The notes under the pieces are model-generated. The model saw only the letters and a list, made by a program, of their open reading frames with translations, was not told the DNA's origin and made no database searches. Below are positions 21,785 to 30,412 of a stretch of 51,541 nucleotides of DNA, in pieces (position 1 is the first letter of the stretch; each line of letters begins with the position of its first letter). The position numbers and the translations under genes are program-made. Source of the DNA: GWC2-45-44 sp041661665 (GTDB lineage: Bacteria; Planctomycetota; Phycisphaerae; Sedimentisphaerales; UBA12454); the NCBI GenBank assembly GCA_041661665.1, contig JBAZTW010000015.1:1-51541 (forward strand). The letters run 5' to 3'.

Positions 21785-23134
21785 TTAATTCTGATTCATC
21801 AGTTTAATTATTTGCTTCAGGTCGTTGGCACATTCGACAGGCGGGTTGCTGAATCTGCCCGCCTTGTCCTTATGATAATTTACGGTAACATTCGCGTCTT
21901 TGAGGCAATGGCCTGTGAGTACGCAGGCGACCGTCTGGTCTGGAGCGATAATTTTTTCAGCGAGCAAAACTTCAAGTCCCGCTATTGTCGCCGCCGAGGC
22001 CGGTTCGCAGCCTAAGCCGAATTTTCCGATTAGAGCCTTTGCATCTGTTATGGCGGAATCCGGAACAGCCCGAACAACACCATTGCAGACATCGATTGCT
22101 CGGAGACATTTTTTCAGATTTACCGGTCTGGAAATTTCTATCGCAGATGCGCAGGTGTGCGGCGAAAAATTCTTCGCGGCAAGTTCAGCGTAAAAATCCG
22201 TGTAAATTTTTTCATCAACTTTTCCGCCGTTCCATTTGAGGCCTCTTTTGTTGACAAGCTCGGTGAGTGTGTCTGCGCCGGAAGCGTTAATAATAGCAAG
22301 TCGGGGGATTTTATTGATAAGGCCAAGCTGTTTGAGTTCGGCAAAGGCCTTGCCGAACGCGCTTGAGTTTCCGAGATTTCCGCCCGGCACGACAATCCAG
22401 TCGGGCACATTCCAGTTCAGGCCTTCGATAATGCGATACATAATTGTCTTTTGACCTTCAAGACGGAATGGGTTTAGCGAATTGAGCAGGTACAGGCCAA
22501 GCTCGGTGCAGACGGCCTGAACCTGTTTCATACAATCGTCAAAGTCGCCGAGTATCTGAATGGTTTTTGCGCCGTAGTCCATCGCCTGGCTGAGTTTGCC
22601 GAAAGCGATTCTGCCTGAGCCGATGAATACCGTGCATTTCATACCGCAGTGAGCGGCGTAGAGGGCGACCGCTGCGCTGGTGTTGCCTGTTGAGGCGCAC
22701 GCGCAGGATTTTGCGTTAATCATTTTCGCGTGGCTGAATGCCGCGGTCATTCCGTTGTCTTTAAACGAGCCGGATGGGTTCAAGCCTTCGTACTGGAGAT
22801 GCAGCCTGCCTTTTTTCATACCGATAAATTCAGCGAGCATATCATTTTGCTGAAGCAGGGTTTGTCCTTCGCCGAGCGAAACTTTGAAATTGTCATCGCA
22901 GAAATTGAGCAATTCTCTGAATCGCCAAACGCCTGAGAAATCGAGCCGATTATTTCGCGTTGACCAGCGTTTAGCGAAATCGGACATTTTCTTAGGCGGG
23001 TTAATTTTGTCCCAGTTGTAATTTATATCGAGCAGGTCGCCGCATTTTGGGCATTTGAAAAACGCTTCGGTACATTCAAACTCTGCGCCGCAGTTTGGAT
23101 TTATACATTTCTGATAAGCCTGTGATTTTGACAT
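21785..23134 (-). CDS. thrC: Threonine synthase
   Basis: Converts O-phosphohomoserine to threonine with pyridoxal phosphate. The 449-residue protein has an N-terminal zinc ribbon (Cys10, Cys15, Cys28, Cys31), a substrate loop LGEGQTLL and the PLP lysine Lys125 in NPSGSFKDNGMT. It also has ASTGNTSAAVALYAAHCG, VPGGNLGNSSAFGKAF and a C-terminal LTGHCLKD. The ribbon and layout fit the bacterial/archaeal threonine synthase group with a zinc finger. Homoserine kinase and dehydrogenase are not in the window. It is followed after 8 bases by a glycosyltransferase gene, an unusual pairing for an amino-acid gene. Confidence 0.93.
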   Translation of the reverse strand: MSKSQAYQKCINPNCGAEFECTEAFFKCPKCGDLLDINYNWDKINPPKKMSDFAKRWSTRNNRLDFSGVWRFRELLNFCDDNFKVSLGEGQTLLQQNDMLAEFIGMKKGRLHLQYEGLNPSGSFKDNGMTAAFSHAKMINAKSCACASTGNTSAAVALYAAHCGMKCTVFIGSGRIAFGKLSQAMDYGAKTIQILGDFDDCMKQVQAVCTELGLYLLNSLNPFRLEGQKTIMYRIIEGLNWNVPDWIVVPGGNLGNSSAFGKAFAELKQLGLINKIPRLAIINASGADTLTELVNKRGLKWNGGKVDEKIYTDFYAELAAKNFSPHTCASAIEISRPVNLKKCLRAIDVCNGVVRAVPDSAITDAKALIGKFGLGCEPASAATIAGLEVLLAEKIIAPDQTVACVLTGHCLKDANVTVNYHKDKAGRFSNPPVECANDLKQIIKLMNQN

Positions 23135-23201
23135 CTTTATAACTTTCTATATACGTTAGCAATCGCGTGAACAACAAAGCTGTCCACCTACAAAGTTTTC
23201 C

Positions 23202-23228
23202 ACCTGTCGCTTTCGCTCCAGGCTCTGA
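23202..23228. repeat. CCTGTCGCTTTCGCTCCAGG repeat
   Basis: Same family as 20139-20165 (one base different in the core), followed by CTCTGATTTTAC. It lies between thrC and the fumarase subunit gene. Confidence 0.7.
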
Positions 23229-23236
23229 TTTTACTT

Positions 23237-24088
23237 TTATATTTCTATTGATGTATGCCGATGCGCGTGGCATTCTATATTAACCGCGACAGGCAGCGAA
23301 GCAATATGGCAGGGGGCGGTCTCAATCATAACGCCCAGGGCCGTTGTATCGCCGCCGAAGCCGAGCGGACCGATGCCCAGAGAATTTATTTTTTGCAGAA
23401 GTTGTTTCTCCATATCGGCGTAAAACGTATCGGTATTTTTAGAGTCGAGTTTTCGCAGCAAAGCCTTTTTACTCAAAGTGCAGCACTGCTCAAAATCGCC
23501 GCCAAGCCCGATACCGACAATAAACGGCGGACAGGCATTCGCCCCGGCCTGAGCGACAACGCTCACAACCCAATCGATAATTTTTTCTTTGTCATCAGTC
23601 GGCAGGAACATTTTGAACTGACTTTTGTTTTCGCAGCCGCCGCCTTTTGCCATCATAGTAATTTTTATTTTTTCGCCCGGTACAATTTCCGTATGAATCA
23701 CCGCCGGGGCGTTTGTGCCGGTATTTTTTCTGTTTTGCAAAGGCTCGGCGACAACGCTTTTGCGGAGAAAGCCGTTTTCATAGCCTGCCGCAACGCCTGC
23801 GTTTATCGCGTCTATAACCGTTTTGCCCTGCGGCTCGATTTTTATATCGGAGCCGACCTGAACAAAAATAATCGCAAGGCCGGTGTCCTGGCAAATCGGA
23901 ATTTGTTTTTCTTTGGCGATTTTAGCGTTTTCGATGAGATGATTTAGATTTTTTTTTGCGGACGGATTTCGTTCGCTCTGCTGGGCAGCCTTTAACGCTG
24001 ATAAAACATCGGCGGGCAATTGATGACAGGCCTCTATGCAGAGTTTTTCGACTTCACAGGCGATTTTTTCAAAATTAACGGTTCTCAT
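23237..24088 (-). CDS. Class I fumarate hydratase-type alpha subunit
   Basis: The 283-residue product matches the N-terminal half (alpha subunit) of iron-sulfur class I fumarase or L(+)-tartrate dehydratase. Likely cluster ligands are Cys66 (PICQDTGLA), Cys152 (KGGGCENKS) and Cys186 (GANACPPFIVG), with GIGLGGDFEQCC and LGFGGDTTALGVMIE. It would interconvert fumarate and malate together with a beta subunit. That subunit normally lies next to alpha but is not encoded anywhere in this window; the downstream neighbour is thrC. The ATG overlaps the preceding stop by 4 bases. It is oxygen-sensitive in known relatives, in keeping with an anaerobic host. Confidence 0.9.
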   Translation of the reverse strand: MRTVNFEKIACEVEKLCIEACHQLPADVLSALKAAQQSERNPSAKKNLNHLIENAKIAKEKQIPICQDTGLAIIFVQVGSDIKIEPQGKTVIDAINAGVAAGYENGFLRKSVVAEPLQNRKNTGTNAPAVIHTEIVPGEKIKITMMAKGGGCENKSQFKMFLPTDDKEKIIDWVVSVVAQAGANACPPFIVGIGLGGDFEQCCTLSKKALLRKLDSKNTDTFYADMEKQLLQKINSLGIGPLGFGGDTTALGVMIETAPCHIASLPVAVNIECHAHRHTSIEI

Positions 24089-26325
24089 TTCACTTCGATA
24101 TCGAAAGTTTTATACATTGTATTATTTTCGGCATCTGATATTTTCACTGCCAGAACGTGGTGACCTGTTTTTAATTCATTGGTGGTTATCGTAAAGCTTT
24201 CGTCTTTGGTGTCAAATATGCCGTCAGTGGGAAGCACGGAAATCCATTTTTCATTACTGTCGATAGTATAGCTTAGACTTTCAATAACGCTGTACAGGTC
24301 TTTTGCTTTCAGCTGCAATGTCGCTTTTTTGCCGGATACATCGAGCTTATGTTCTTCAATGACAGGTGCGCTGTTGTCGATAATTATATGGTCGCTGATT
24401 CGTGAGCCTGTAAGTTTGACATCCTGGTTGTTGCTCGGCTCATCGGAGGCGGTAACTTTTATTTCGTATATGCCGTCTTCGAGGGTTCTGCTGTCAAAAT
24501 CATAGGTCGGCTTGTCGAGTTCGTCCTTGAGCATAATCCAGCCCGTGCGTCCGACTTTTCTGAAATCTATTCTAAAGACCAACTGGTCTTCGTTATCGTC
24601 TTCCGGCTTGAAATCAATTTTAAATATGGCCGGTGCGGCTTTCGGGTCAGCCTTGCCGATTATAATTTCCGTTACTTTCGGAGCAATGTTCGGAATCGCA
24701 AATGCGGCGGCGGCTTCTTTTACGACAGGCGCCGAATTCGCAGAGCCCTGCAAAATGAGCTTATACTGACAGAATCTGCCGATAGGAACATCCAAGTCAA
24801 CCGGCGAGCTTATTTCAACCGGCTTTGTCCAGGGCGAATATGTCGCGTCGTTGACATCTTCAACATTGCCGCTTCTTGCGCTGAGCAGGATTTTTGTTTT
24901 GACCGGAATATCCGCATCGAGCTGGAGTTTGCCCCATTTTGCCGGCTGACCTGCATCAATCAGCTTGGATTCAAAACTGCCCTCTGCGCTGAATTCGGGT
25001 TTGAGCATTACTAATTTGGCGGGATTTGCGGTGCTGAAATATATATTTGCGCCGTCGCTGATAATGTCTGTAATCTGAGATGCGTCCTTGTCTTCGTAAA
25101 TAAGCGTATCAATTTCCGTTTGCGGATTGATGCTGAATAATTCCGCCTTGTTGCCTGTGCCCGCGAAGAGTTTATCGTTTTGCAGGTACAGGGCGAAAAA
25201 TGCAGCCGCTCGGCTGAAGACGCTGGTTACAAATCCTTTTGAATCTATTTTGTAAATATGACTTTCTGACGATTTTCTTCCTCTTTCAAGATCGACAGGA
25301 GCTTCGATATGTTCGGCAGGCGGAGCTTTGGCGCCTGTGTTTGCGATTTTGAGACTTGTCCCATCGTCTGTATCTGTTCCGGCGTTTTCTGTCGCCTCGG
25401 ATTCCTCTCCCTCTTTTGGTTCTTTCGGCGCTGCCTGTTCATCAGGCCTGCCCGATGCGAAAGGTTTTGTTGCAGGGGTGTCTCTGAATTGTGCCCTGAC
25501 CGATTGGTACGAAGTGGCGGCGGCATAAAGATTCCCGGCTTTGTCGAATAATAAATCTGTTATTTCATCTTCATTGCTGTCGTAAAGAATGGAAGCGGTT
25601 TTTTTAGCGGTATCTATTTTATATATCAGGCCTCTTGTATCTGTGCCTGCGTATAGAGAGCCATCGTTTCCAAACACAAGACAGAGAACATTTTTGTCTT
25701 TGCAGGAATAAATAATTTCCGGATTGCCGGCTTTTTTGTCAAGTCGCCATACATTGCCTGATGCGCCTGTGCCGAGAAAGATATTCCCGTCTTTGTCCAA
25801 TTCGATAGCGAAAATGTAGTTTGTATTGTTCGGCTCAAAAACTGTTTCTATTTTTTTGCCGTCGAAGCGAATCAGACTGCATTTATCGCCGCTTACACCG
25901 GCCAGCAGTCTGCCCTTATAATCAAATGCCAGACGGAAAATATGCAGGTTCTCATTATGCTTTGCGGGCGACAGTTTTTTGTCGTTAGGCTCTGCGGATT
26001 TTTTGGATTTTTCTTCCGCAGGGTAGATAAGAGTTGTCCTGCCATTCTTATATTCAAAAATTTTGCCGTTCGGGCTTGTGCCTATATATATCGCCCCTGA
26101 CTTATCCTTTACGATTGAGTTTATCAGCCAGGTATCGTTAAAATCGCGGGCAAGCGTTTCGGTTGCCGAGGCGAGCGTTATATTGCCGTGCGAATTTATG
26201 ACGGTGTTGAAAGTTTTACCTTCTGAGAAATCGTCAATGGTTTTTTGCCGGACTATTTTGCTTGTAACAGCGGAACAGTGAACGGCAAAAAAAACAATAA
26301 TTAATACTAAGAACGTCTTTCGCAT
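24085..26325 (-). CDS. Secreted beta-propeller repeat protein
   Basis: A 746-residue protein with a signal peptide (about 1-20, MRKTFLVLIIVFFAVHCSA). Repeated short units such as SGAIYIGTSPNGKIFEYKNG, KGRLLAGVSGDKCSLIRFDG, DGNIFLGTGASGNVWRLDK and DGSLYAGTDTRGLIYKID mark a beta propeller of the kind found in two-component-regulator propellers. A low-complexity Glu/Ala/Thr-rich linker (about 280-345) interrupts it. The C-terminal part (about 540-746) looks like one or two fibronectin/Ig-like domains (GIYEIKVTASDEPSNN, HHVLAVKISDAENN). It is probably a surface or periplasmic binding protein of unknown ligand. GAGG lies 6 bases before the ATG; it starts 11 bases after the S55 peptidase gene. Confidence 0.75.
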   Translation of the reverse strand: MRKTFLVLIIVFFAVHCSAVTSKIVRQKTIDDFSEGKTFNTVINSHGNITLASATETLARDFNDTWLINSIVKDKSGAIYIGTSPNGKIFEYKNGRTTLIYPAEEKSKKSAEPNDKKLSPAKHNENLHIFRLAFDYKGRLLAGVSGDKCSLIRFDGKKIETVFEPNNTNYIFAIELDKDGNIFLGTGASGNVWRLDKKAGNPEIIYSCKDKNVLCLVFGNDGSLYAGTDTRGLIYKIDTAKKTASILYDSNEDEITDLLFDKAGNLYAAATSYQSVRAQFRDTPATKPFASGRPDEQAAPKEPKEGEESEATENAGTDTDDGTSLKIANTGAKAPPAEHIEAPVDLERGRKSSESHIYKIDSKGFVTSVFSRAAAFFALYLQNDKLFAGTGNKAELFSINPQTEIDTLIYEDKDASQITDIISDGANIYFSTANPAKLVMLKPEFSAEGSFESKLIDAGQPAKWGKLQLDADIPVKTKILLSARSGNVEDVNDATYSPWTKPVEISSPVDLDVPIGRFCQYKLILQGSANSAPVVKEAAAAFAIPNIAPKVTEIIIGKADPKAAPAIFKIDFKPEDDNEDQLVFRIDFRKVGRTGWIMLKDELDKPTYDFDSRTLEDGIYEIKVTASDEPSNNQDVKLTGSRISDHIIIDNSAPVIEEHKLDVSGKKATLQLKAKDLYSVIESLSYTIDSNEKWISVLPTDGIFDTKDESFTITTNELKTGHHVLAVKISDAENNTMYKTFDIEVK

Positions 26326-26336
26326 AATTTACCTCA

Positions 26337-28154
26337 TTATTTTTCTACAGTAATATCTATTGTCCTGCTGTCGATTACAAAACTATCAACGGGTATTTTT
26401 TCTTCGAGCCATTTGACTGTGGGCATACTCGGCATTGAACGCTTATCGCTGTTTAAAAGCATTGCCTTGCTTAAAGGCAGTTCAGGCAGTTCTGCGTTTT
26501 CCAACGCGATTCCGCCGGCCGGCAGAGTGAGTACCATATACAAATTATTTCTTTGTATGTTTCCGACATCATTTACGATGCTTATAAGGCTTGGCAGGTT
26601 TTGAGGCGTATATTTGTACGGTGCGGAGTTGATAACAAAGTCGGTATAATCGTTCACGCCGCCCGCGATGAGTTTGTAATTGCCCGGCCGAATATCTTTT
26701 GGAATCGTGATAGCCTGCTTATAACTTTTGTGGCCGGTAAGATATGATTCCAGCGTAGTTGTTATTATAATAGTCTGGCCTGGTTTGACTGTCGCGTCGG
26801 AAACATCGAGACTCCATATATGAGATACCGCAGTCTTGTCTAATACTTTGAGTTCAATGTCCAGCGAAGTGATGTCGCATCTGTCGTAGGGGTTGTTCAT
26901 AATCGCGGTCAACGCCCCGATAGTGTCCGACAGGCAGGCTTCGATATCCTGTGTGGTTGAGAAATTTTCTATTGATATCGCCTCATAGCCTTTAATGCCG
27001 ATGTTGGTTTTGTAATATATTGAGTGGTCGATTGGCAAATCGCCAAGCATTTTCGCCGTTCCCTGAATGCTTACGGCGGTTAAAAGCGGCGTAAAATATC
27101 TGTGCGAGACAATCTGACAATTATATTGGCGGGGCTTGTCGTTGAATCGCTCTACGGTGATTTTCATTGGAATTGTTTTTGCTTTTCTGCCGATAGTTCC
27201 GACAATCGCGGCTGACTGGTCGGCATAGAGCGCGCCTTTTATATCTATTGTCTGGCCGAGTTTGAACGACCTTACGATATTTGCCACGACGGTATGAACA
27301 TATCCGGTTGCCATTGGGACATCTATATCGCCCTGACCGAGAAAGCTGTGGCCGAAGCCATAGACCTTATCGCCGACGACTTCTGTAATCGTTCCGATAG
27401 CGGCCAGTTCGATGTCGCCATAAACTAACGGCACGGATATTATTCCGCCTGGCTGCATTTGAATGTTTGAGTATTTTTCCAGTCCGGCGCCGGCGTTTCC
27501 TGTCGAGCCGCCCGCTGCGCTCATCAGGCCGAGCGATTCAAGACTGCCGGAAAAAGCAGAAAAACTGCTTTGCGGCAGCGTTGTCGCTATCGGGCAGGGT
27601 AAATATGTCAATCCGCCTGTCTGTGTAGACTGACATCTGAAACTAAGCAGTTTATTGTAATAATTTTTTAGACTAATCGGTTTTGAAAAATCCGAAGATG
27701 GAATGACAAACAGTTTTGAGTTTTGGGTTTTAAGTTCTGAATTGTCTGATTTTCCTTTTCCCGCTTCGAGCATTTCTTCTATTGGCGTTACGCCGTAAAG
27801 CGGGTCTTTGGCGAAACCCCAGCCGAAAGCTGTCGCGCCTGCCAGCCGACCGTTGATGTAGACCGGCGAGCCGCTGCAGCCAGCGACCGGGCCAGTGTGA
27901 ATAAATCTCTCGTCGGTGCCGACGACCAAAATCGCGTTTTTACCAGGCTCAAAGTTCCTTATAACGTCGATTACCTTCAGGGGGAATTTCTCAATCTCAA
28001 CACCCTTATAGACTGTAAGGCAGACAGCATCCATACCGGGCGAAATTTCATCGATGGTTATATATCGCTTTTTGTCAATTTCTGCCAAACAAATATGAGA
28101 GATAAAAAAAAGACAAATCATTGTCTTTAATGCACTTATGCGTTTTTTTGACAT
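26337..28154 (-). CDS. Exported SpoIVB-type (S55) peptidase-like protein
   Basis: ATG at 28154 is chosen over an upstream TTG; GGAAAG lies just before. The 605-residue protein has a signal peptide (about 10-24) and an S55-like peptidase domain with ISPGMDAVCLTVYKG, FIHTGPVAGCSGSPVYINGRLAGATAFGWGF and DPLYGVTPIEEML. Likely catalytic residues are His86 and Ser94. Further down, VVGDKVYGFGHSFLGQGDIDVPM is also typical of bacterial S55-domain proteins. In sporeformers SpoIVB cleaves signalling substrates; outside Firmicutes the target is unknown. Residues about 138-148 (NSELKTQNSKL) are encoded by an AAAAC-repeated AT-rich stretch that may be an inserted repeat. It heads the minus-strand run down to 18.8 kb. 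Confidence 0.85.
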   Translation of the reverse strand: MSKKRISALKTMICLFFISHICLAEIDKKRYITIDEISPGMDAVCLTVYKGVEIEKFPLKVIDVIRNFEPGKNAILVVGTDERFIHTGPVAGCSGSPVYINGRLAGATAFGWGFAKDPLYGVTPIEEMLEAGKGKSDNSELKTQNSKLFVIPSSDFSKPISLKNYYNKLLSFRCQSTQTGGLTYLPCPIATTLPQSSFSAFSGSLESLGLMSAAGGSTGNAGAGLEKYSNIQMQPGGIISVPLVYGDIELAAIGTITEVVGDKVYGFGHSFLGQGDIDVPMATGYVHTVVANIVRSFKLGQTIDIKGALYADQSAAIVGTIGRKAKTIPMKITVERFNDKPRQYNCQIVSHRYFTPLLTAVSIQGTAKMLGDLPIDHSIYYKTNIGIKGYEAISIENFSTTQDIEACLSDTIGALTAIMNNPYDRCDITSLDIELKVLDKTAVSHIWSLDVSDATVKPGQTIIITTTLESYLTGHKSYKQAITIPKDIRPGNYKLIAGGVNDYTDFVINSAPYKYTPQNLPSLISIVNDVGNIQRNNLYMVLTLPAGGIALENAELPELPLSKAMLLNSDKRSMPSMPTVKWLEEKIPVDSFVIDSRTIDITVEK

Positions 28155-28310
28155 CAGTCTTTCCAAAAAAAGTTCTGTAAGTCTTTTTGTATTTACAGGA
28201 TAGAGATTTTAGTGGCGAAAAACAGATATTGCAAGCTAAAAGGCAAACGACTATAATCCCCTGTTCGGTAAATAACTGTACAAAATGCTTTGTAGAAAAG
28301 TTTGTCTGCT

Positions 28311-28408
28311 GCAAGGAAGCAAAGAAGTAAAGAAATAAGGAAGTAAGGATTTTTATGCCCTTGGCGCAATTTTCCTTGCCTCTTTACTTCCTTACATCCT
28401 TGCTTCTT
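28311..28408. repeat. Purine/pyrimidine inverted repeat, copy 2
   Basis: A GCAAGGAAGCAAAGAAGTAA... arm and a ...CTTCCTTACATCCTTGC arm enclose TTTTTATGCCCTTGGCGCAA. It is the longer relative of 11441-11530. It occupies the middle of the 322-base divergent gap between the S55 gene and the TPR gene. I see no further gene in that gap. Confidence 0.7.
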
Positions 28409-28476
28409 GTTCAAAATTTCAAGTTTATACAGAGCAAATACAAAACATAAAACAATATAAAATATAAGGAAAAACG

Positions 28477-29250
28477 ATGAAATCAGAACGTCGCCATGAA
28501 TTGGCAACAAACGAACTGGCAGACTGGATTGCGAATTTCCCACAGTGGCTCAGAGAAAACAGGACGACCGTGATTGTCGGTGCGATTGTTGTCGTCGGCC
28601 TTATCGCCTATACGGTTTTCTTCTATAATATGCAGGGCAGAGCGGGGCAGGAGAAAAATACAAAGGCCGCCGCGATACTTGAGCAGCTCGGTCGGCAAAA
28701 AATGGACGTTTTGCAGGGCAAAGCCAAGGACCTTGGCGTTTCAGATCTGTTCCTTAACACTGCGGGAAGTCTTGAGATAGAGGCTTCGGAATCGGGAAAT
28801 AAAAATTTCAGCGCACTGGCGACAATTAAAAGAGCTGAAGCTCTTCGCAGCGAATTGCACTATCGGCCGAAAATTGCTGAAAAAGACGTTCAGGTTTATC
28901 AGCTTGGCCTGGCGAAAAAACTTTATGAAGAAGCGCTGGCAAAAACGGATGTTCCAATGATAAAGGCTATGGCTGAATACAGCATAGGACTTTGTCTTGA
29001 GGATTCAGGCGATTTTGATGGCGCAAAAGCGATTTATCAGAAAATAGCAGATGCCAATGAATATCAAGGTACGACTTTTGCCGAAAGAGCCAGGCAGAGA
29101 GTCGAAACTTTTGATGATTATAAAGGCAGTTTTGTTTTCGCAAAAGCTCCCGTCCAGCCTCAGAAGCTAAGCCTTGAAGTGCCTTTGGCAGAGTCAAATG
29201 CCGTTGCAATTCCAAAAGCCAATGTGGATTTAAAATCGGCTGTTAAATAG
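28477..29250 (+). CDS. Membrane-anchored tetratricopeptide protein
   Basis: The 257-residue protein has a short cytoplasmic N terminus (ERRHELATNELADWIANFPQWLRENRTT), one membrane segment (about 30-50) and an outer helical region. This region includes KKLYEEALAKTDVPMIKAMAEYSIGLCLEDSGDFDGAKAIYQKIAD, a clear TPR pair at about 148-200. The layout is like YfgM-type ancillary proteins of envelope biogenesis, but the match is only architectural. AAGGA lies 7 bases before the ATG. The rluD-type gene starts 4 bases after its stop, so the two form an operon. Confidence 0.75.
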   Translation: MKSERRHELATNELADWIANFPQWLRENRTTVIVGAIVVVGLIAYTVFFYNMQGRAGQEKNTKAAAILEQLGRQKMDVLQGKAKDLGVSDLFLNTAGSLEIEASESGNKNFSALATIKRAEALRSELHYRPKIAEKDVQVYQLGLAKKLYEEALAKTDVPMIKAMAEYSIGLCLEDSGDFDGAKAIYQKIADANEYQGTTFAERARQRVETFDDYKGSFVFAKAPVQPQKLSLEVPLAESNAVAIPKANVDLKSAVK

Positions 29251-29254
29251 CCTT

Positions 29255-30337
29255 ATGGCGGACAGGGACATATCAGAGACCAAGCGGCAGCGAGGCGAGA
29301 TTGACCTCGGCGGCGATGAAATTATCGAAGATGGCATAATTGAGCCTATTGAAGATGCCGAGGATTTGGATACCGCCGAGCACGTTGCTCTGAAGGTCGG
29401 AAACAATCTCACCTTTCGCAGAGTTGACCAGTATCTTCAGGGTCGTTTCAGGCAGTTCAGCAGAACAACCATTCAAAAGCTCATCAAAGAGCAGGCAGTC
29501 AAGGTCAACCAGCATTACGCCAAGCCGAGCACAAAACTTTCCTCCGGCGACATCGTCGATGTGATTTTGCCGCCGCCGGAAATCAGGGAAATAACGCCTG
29601 AAAATATTCCTCTTGATATTGTTTATGAAGACGATGATATGCTTGTCATCAACAAGCAGGCGAATTTGATTGTCCACCCTGCCAGAGGGCAAAAAAGCGG
29701 CACATTAGTCAACGCGCTTGTTTATTACGCGAAAAATTTATCAAATGGCAGCGAGGATTTCAGGCCGGGCATCGTTCACAGGCTCGACAGAAACACAACC
29801 GGCATTTTGGTCATAGCGAAAAATGACACCGCTCACTGGCGGCTTGCCGGGCAGTTTGAAAAAAGGCTCACCAAAAAATATTATCTGGCGATAATTCACG
29901 GCACGCCGGAACTTACGTCCGATTGCATAAATCAGCCGCTTGGCGTTCATCCGACAATGCGCGTAAAATACGCCGTCAGGCCCGACACCGGCAAAGAAGC
30001 GATTACTTTTTACGAAGTGTTGGAAAAATTCAGGGGTTACAGTTTAGTTAAGGTAAATATCAAAACCGGCAGAACGCACCAGATTCGCGTACATTTGGCT
30101 TATATCCATCATCCCATTGTCGGCGATGATATGTATGGCGGGAAAATTGTTTATCAGTGGCAGCTTGAAAATAAAGAGCCGATTCCGCAGGAGCCTGTTA
30201 TGGCAAGACCCGCGCTGCATTCCTGGCGGCTTGAAATCGCTCATCCGACAACGAATGAGAATATGGTATTTGAAGCGCCCTTGCCCGCTGATATGCAAAA
30301 GATGCTTGACGAGTTGAGGAAGTTCAGGACTACATAG
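29255..30337 (+). CDS. rluD: RluD-type ribosomal pseudouridine synthase
   Basis: The 360-residue enzyme has an S4 RNA-binding domain (about 55-103, RRVDQYLQGRFRQFSRTTIQKLIKEQAVKVN). The catalytic domain has NKQANLIVHPARG, Asp178 in IVHRLDRNTTGILVIAKND, NIKTGRTHQIRVHLAYIHHPIVGDDMYG and a C-terminal LHSWRLEIAHP. RluD-type enzymes modify helix 69 of 23S rRNA. An acidic N-terminal extension of about 50 residues (DEIIEDGIIEPIEDAEDLDTAEH) is unusual. The start has no Shine-Dalgarno site but lies 4 bases after the TPR gene, so coupling is likely. The exact rRNA target is inferred from domain layout. Confidence 0.9.
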   Translation: MADRDISETKRQRGEIDLGGDEIIEDGIIEPIEDAEDLDTAEHVALKVGNNLTFRRVDQYLQGRFRQFSRTTIQKLIKEQAVKVNQHYAKPSTKLSSGDIVDVILPPPEIREITPENIPLDIVYEDDDMLVINKQANLIVHPARGQKSGTLVNALVYYAKNLSNGSEDFRPGIVHRLDRNTTGILVIAKNDTAHWRLAGQFEKRLTKKYYLAIIHGTPELTSDCINQPLGVHPTMRVKYAVRPDTGKEAITFYEVLEKFRGYSLVKVNIKTGRTHQIRVHLAYIHHPIVGDDMYGGKIVYQWQLENKEPIPQEPVMARPALHSWRLEIAHPTTNENMVFEAPLPADMQKMLDELRKFRTT

Positions 30338-30356
30338 AGGTTATTTCTATATAAAC

Positions 30357-30383
30357 AAAAAAGGCTGTCGATAGCCGACAGCC
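30357..30383 (-). terminator. Intrinsic terminator of the PEP-CTERM gene
   Basis: GGCTGTCG (30363-30370) and CGACAGCC (30376-30383) form an 8-bp stem with a 5-base loop. On the minus strand it is followed by TTTTTTG. It lies 30 bases after the PEP-CTERM stop codon. Confidence 0.75.
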
Positions 30384-30412
30384 CCTAAGGTTTGCGTAAT
30401 TTAACAATTAAA

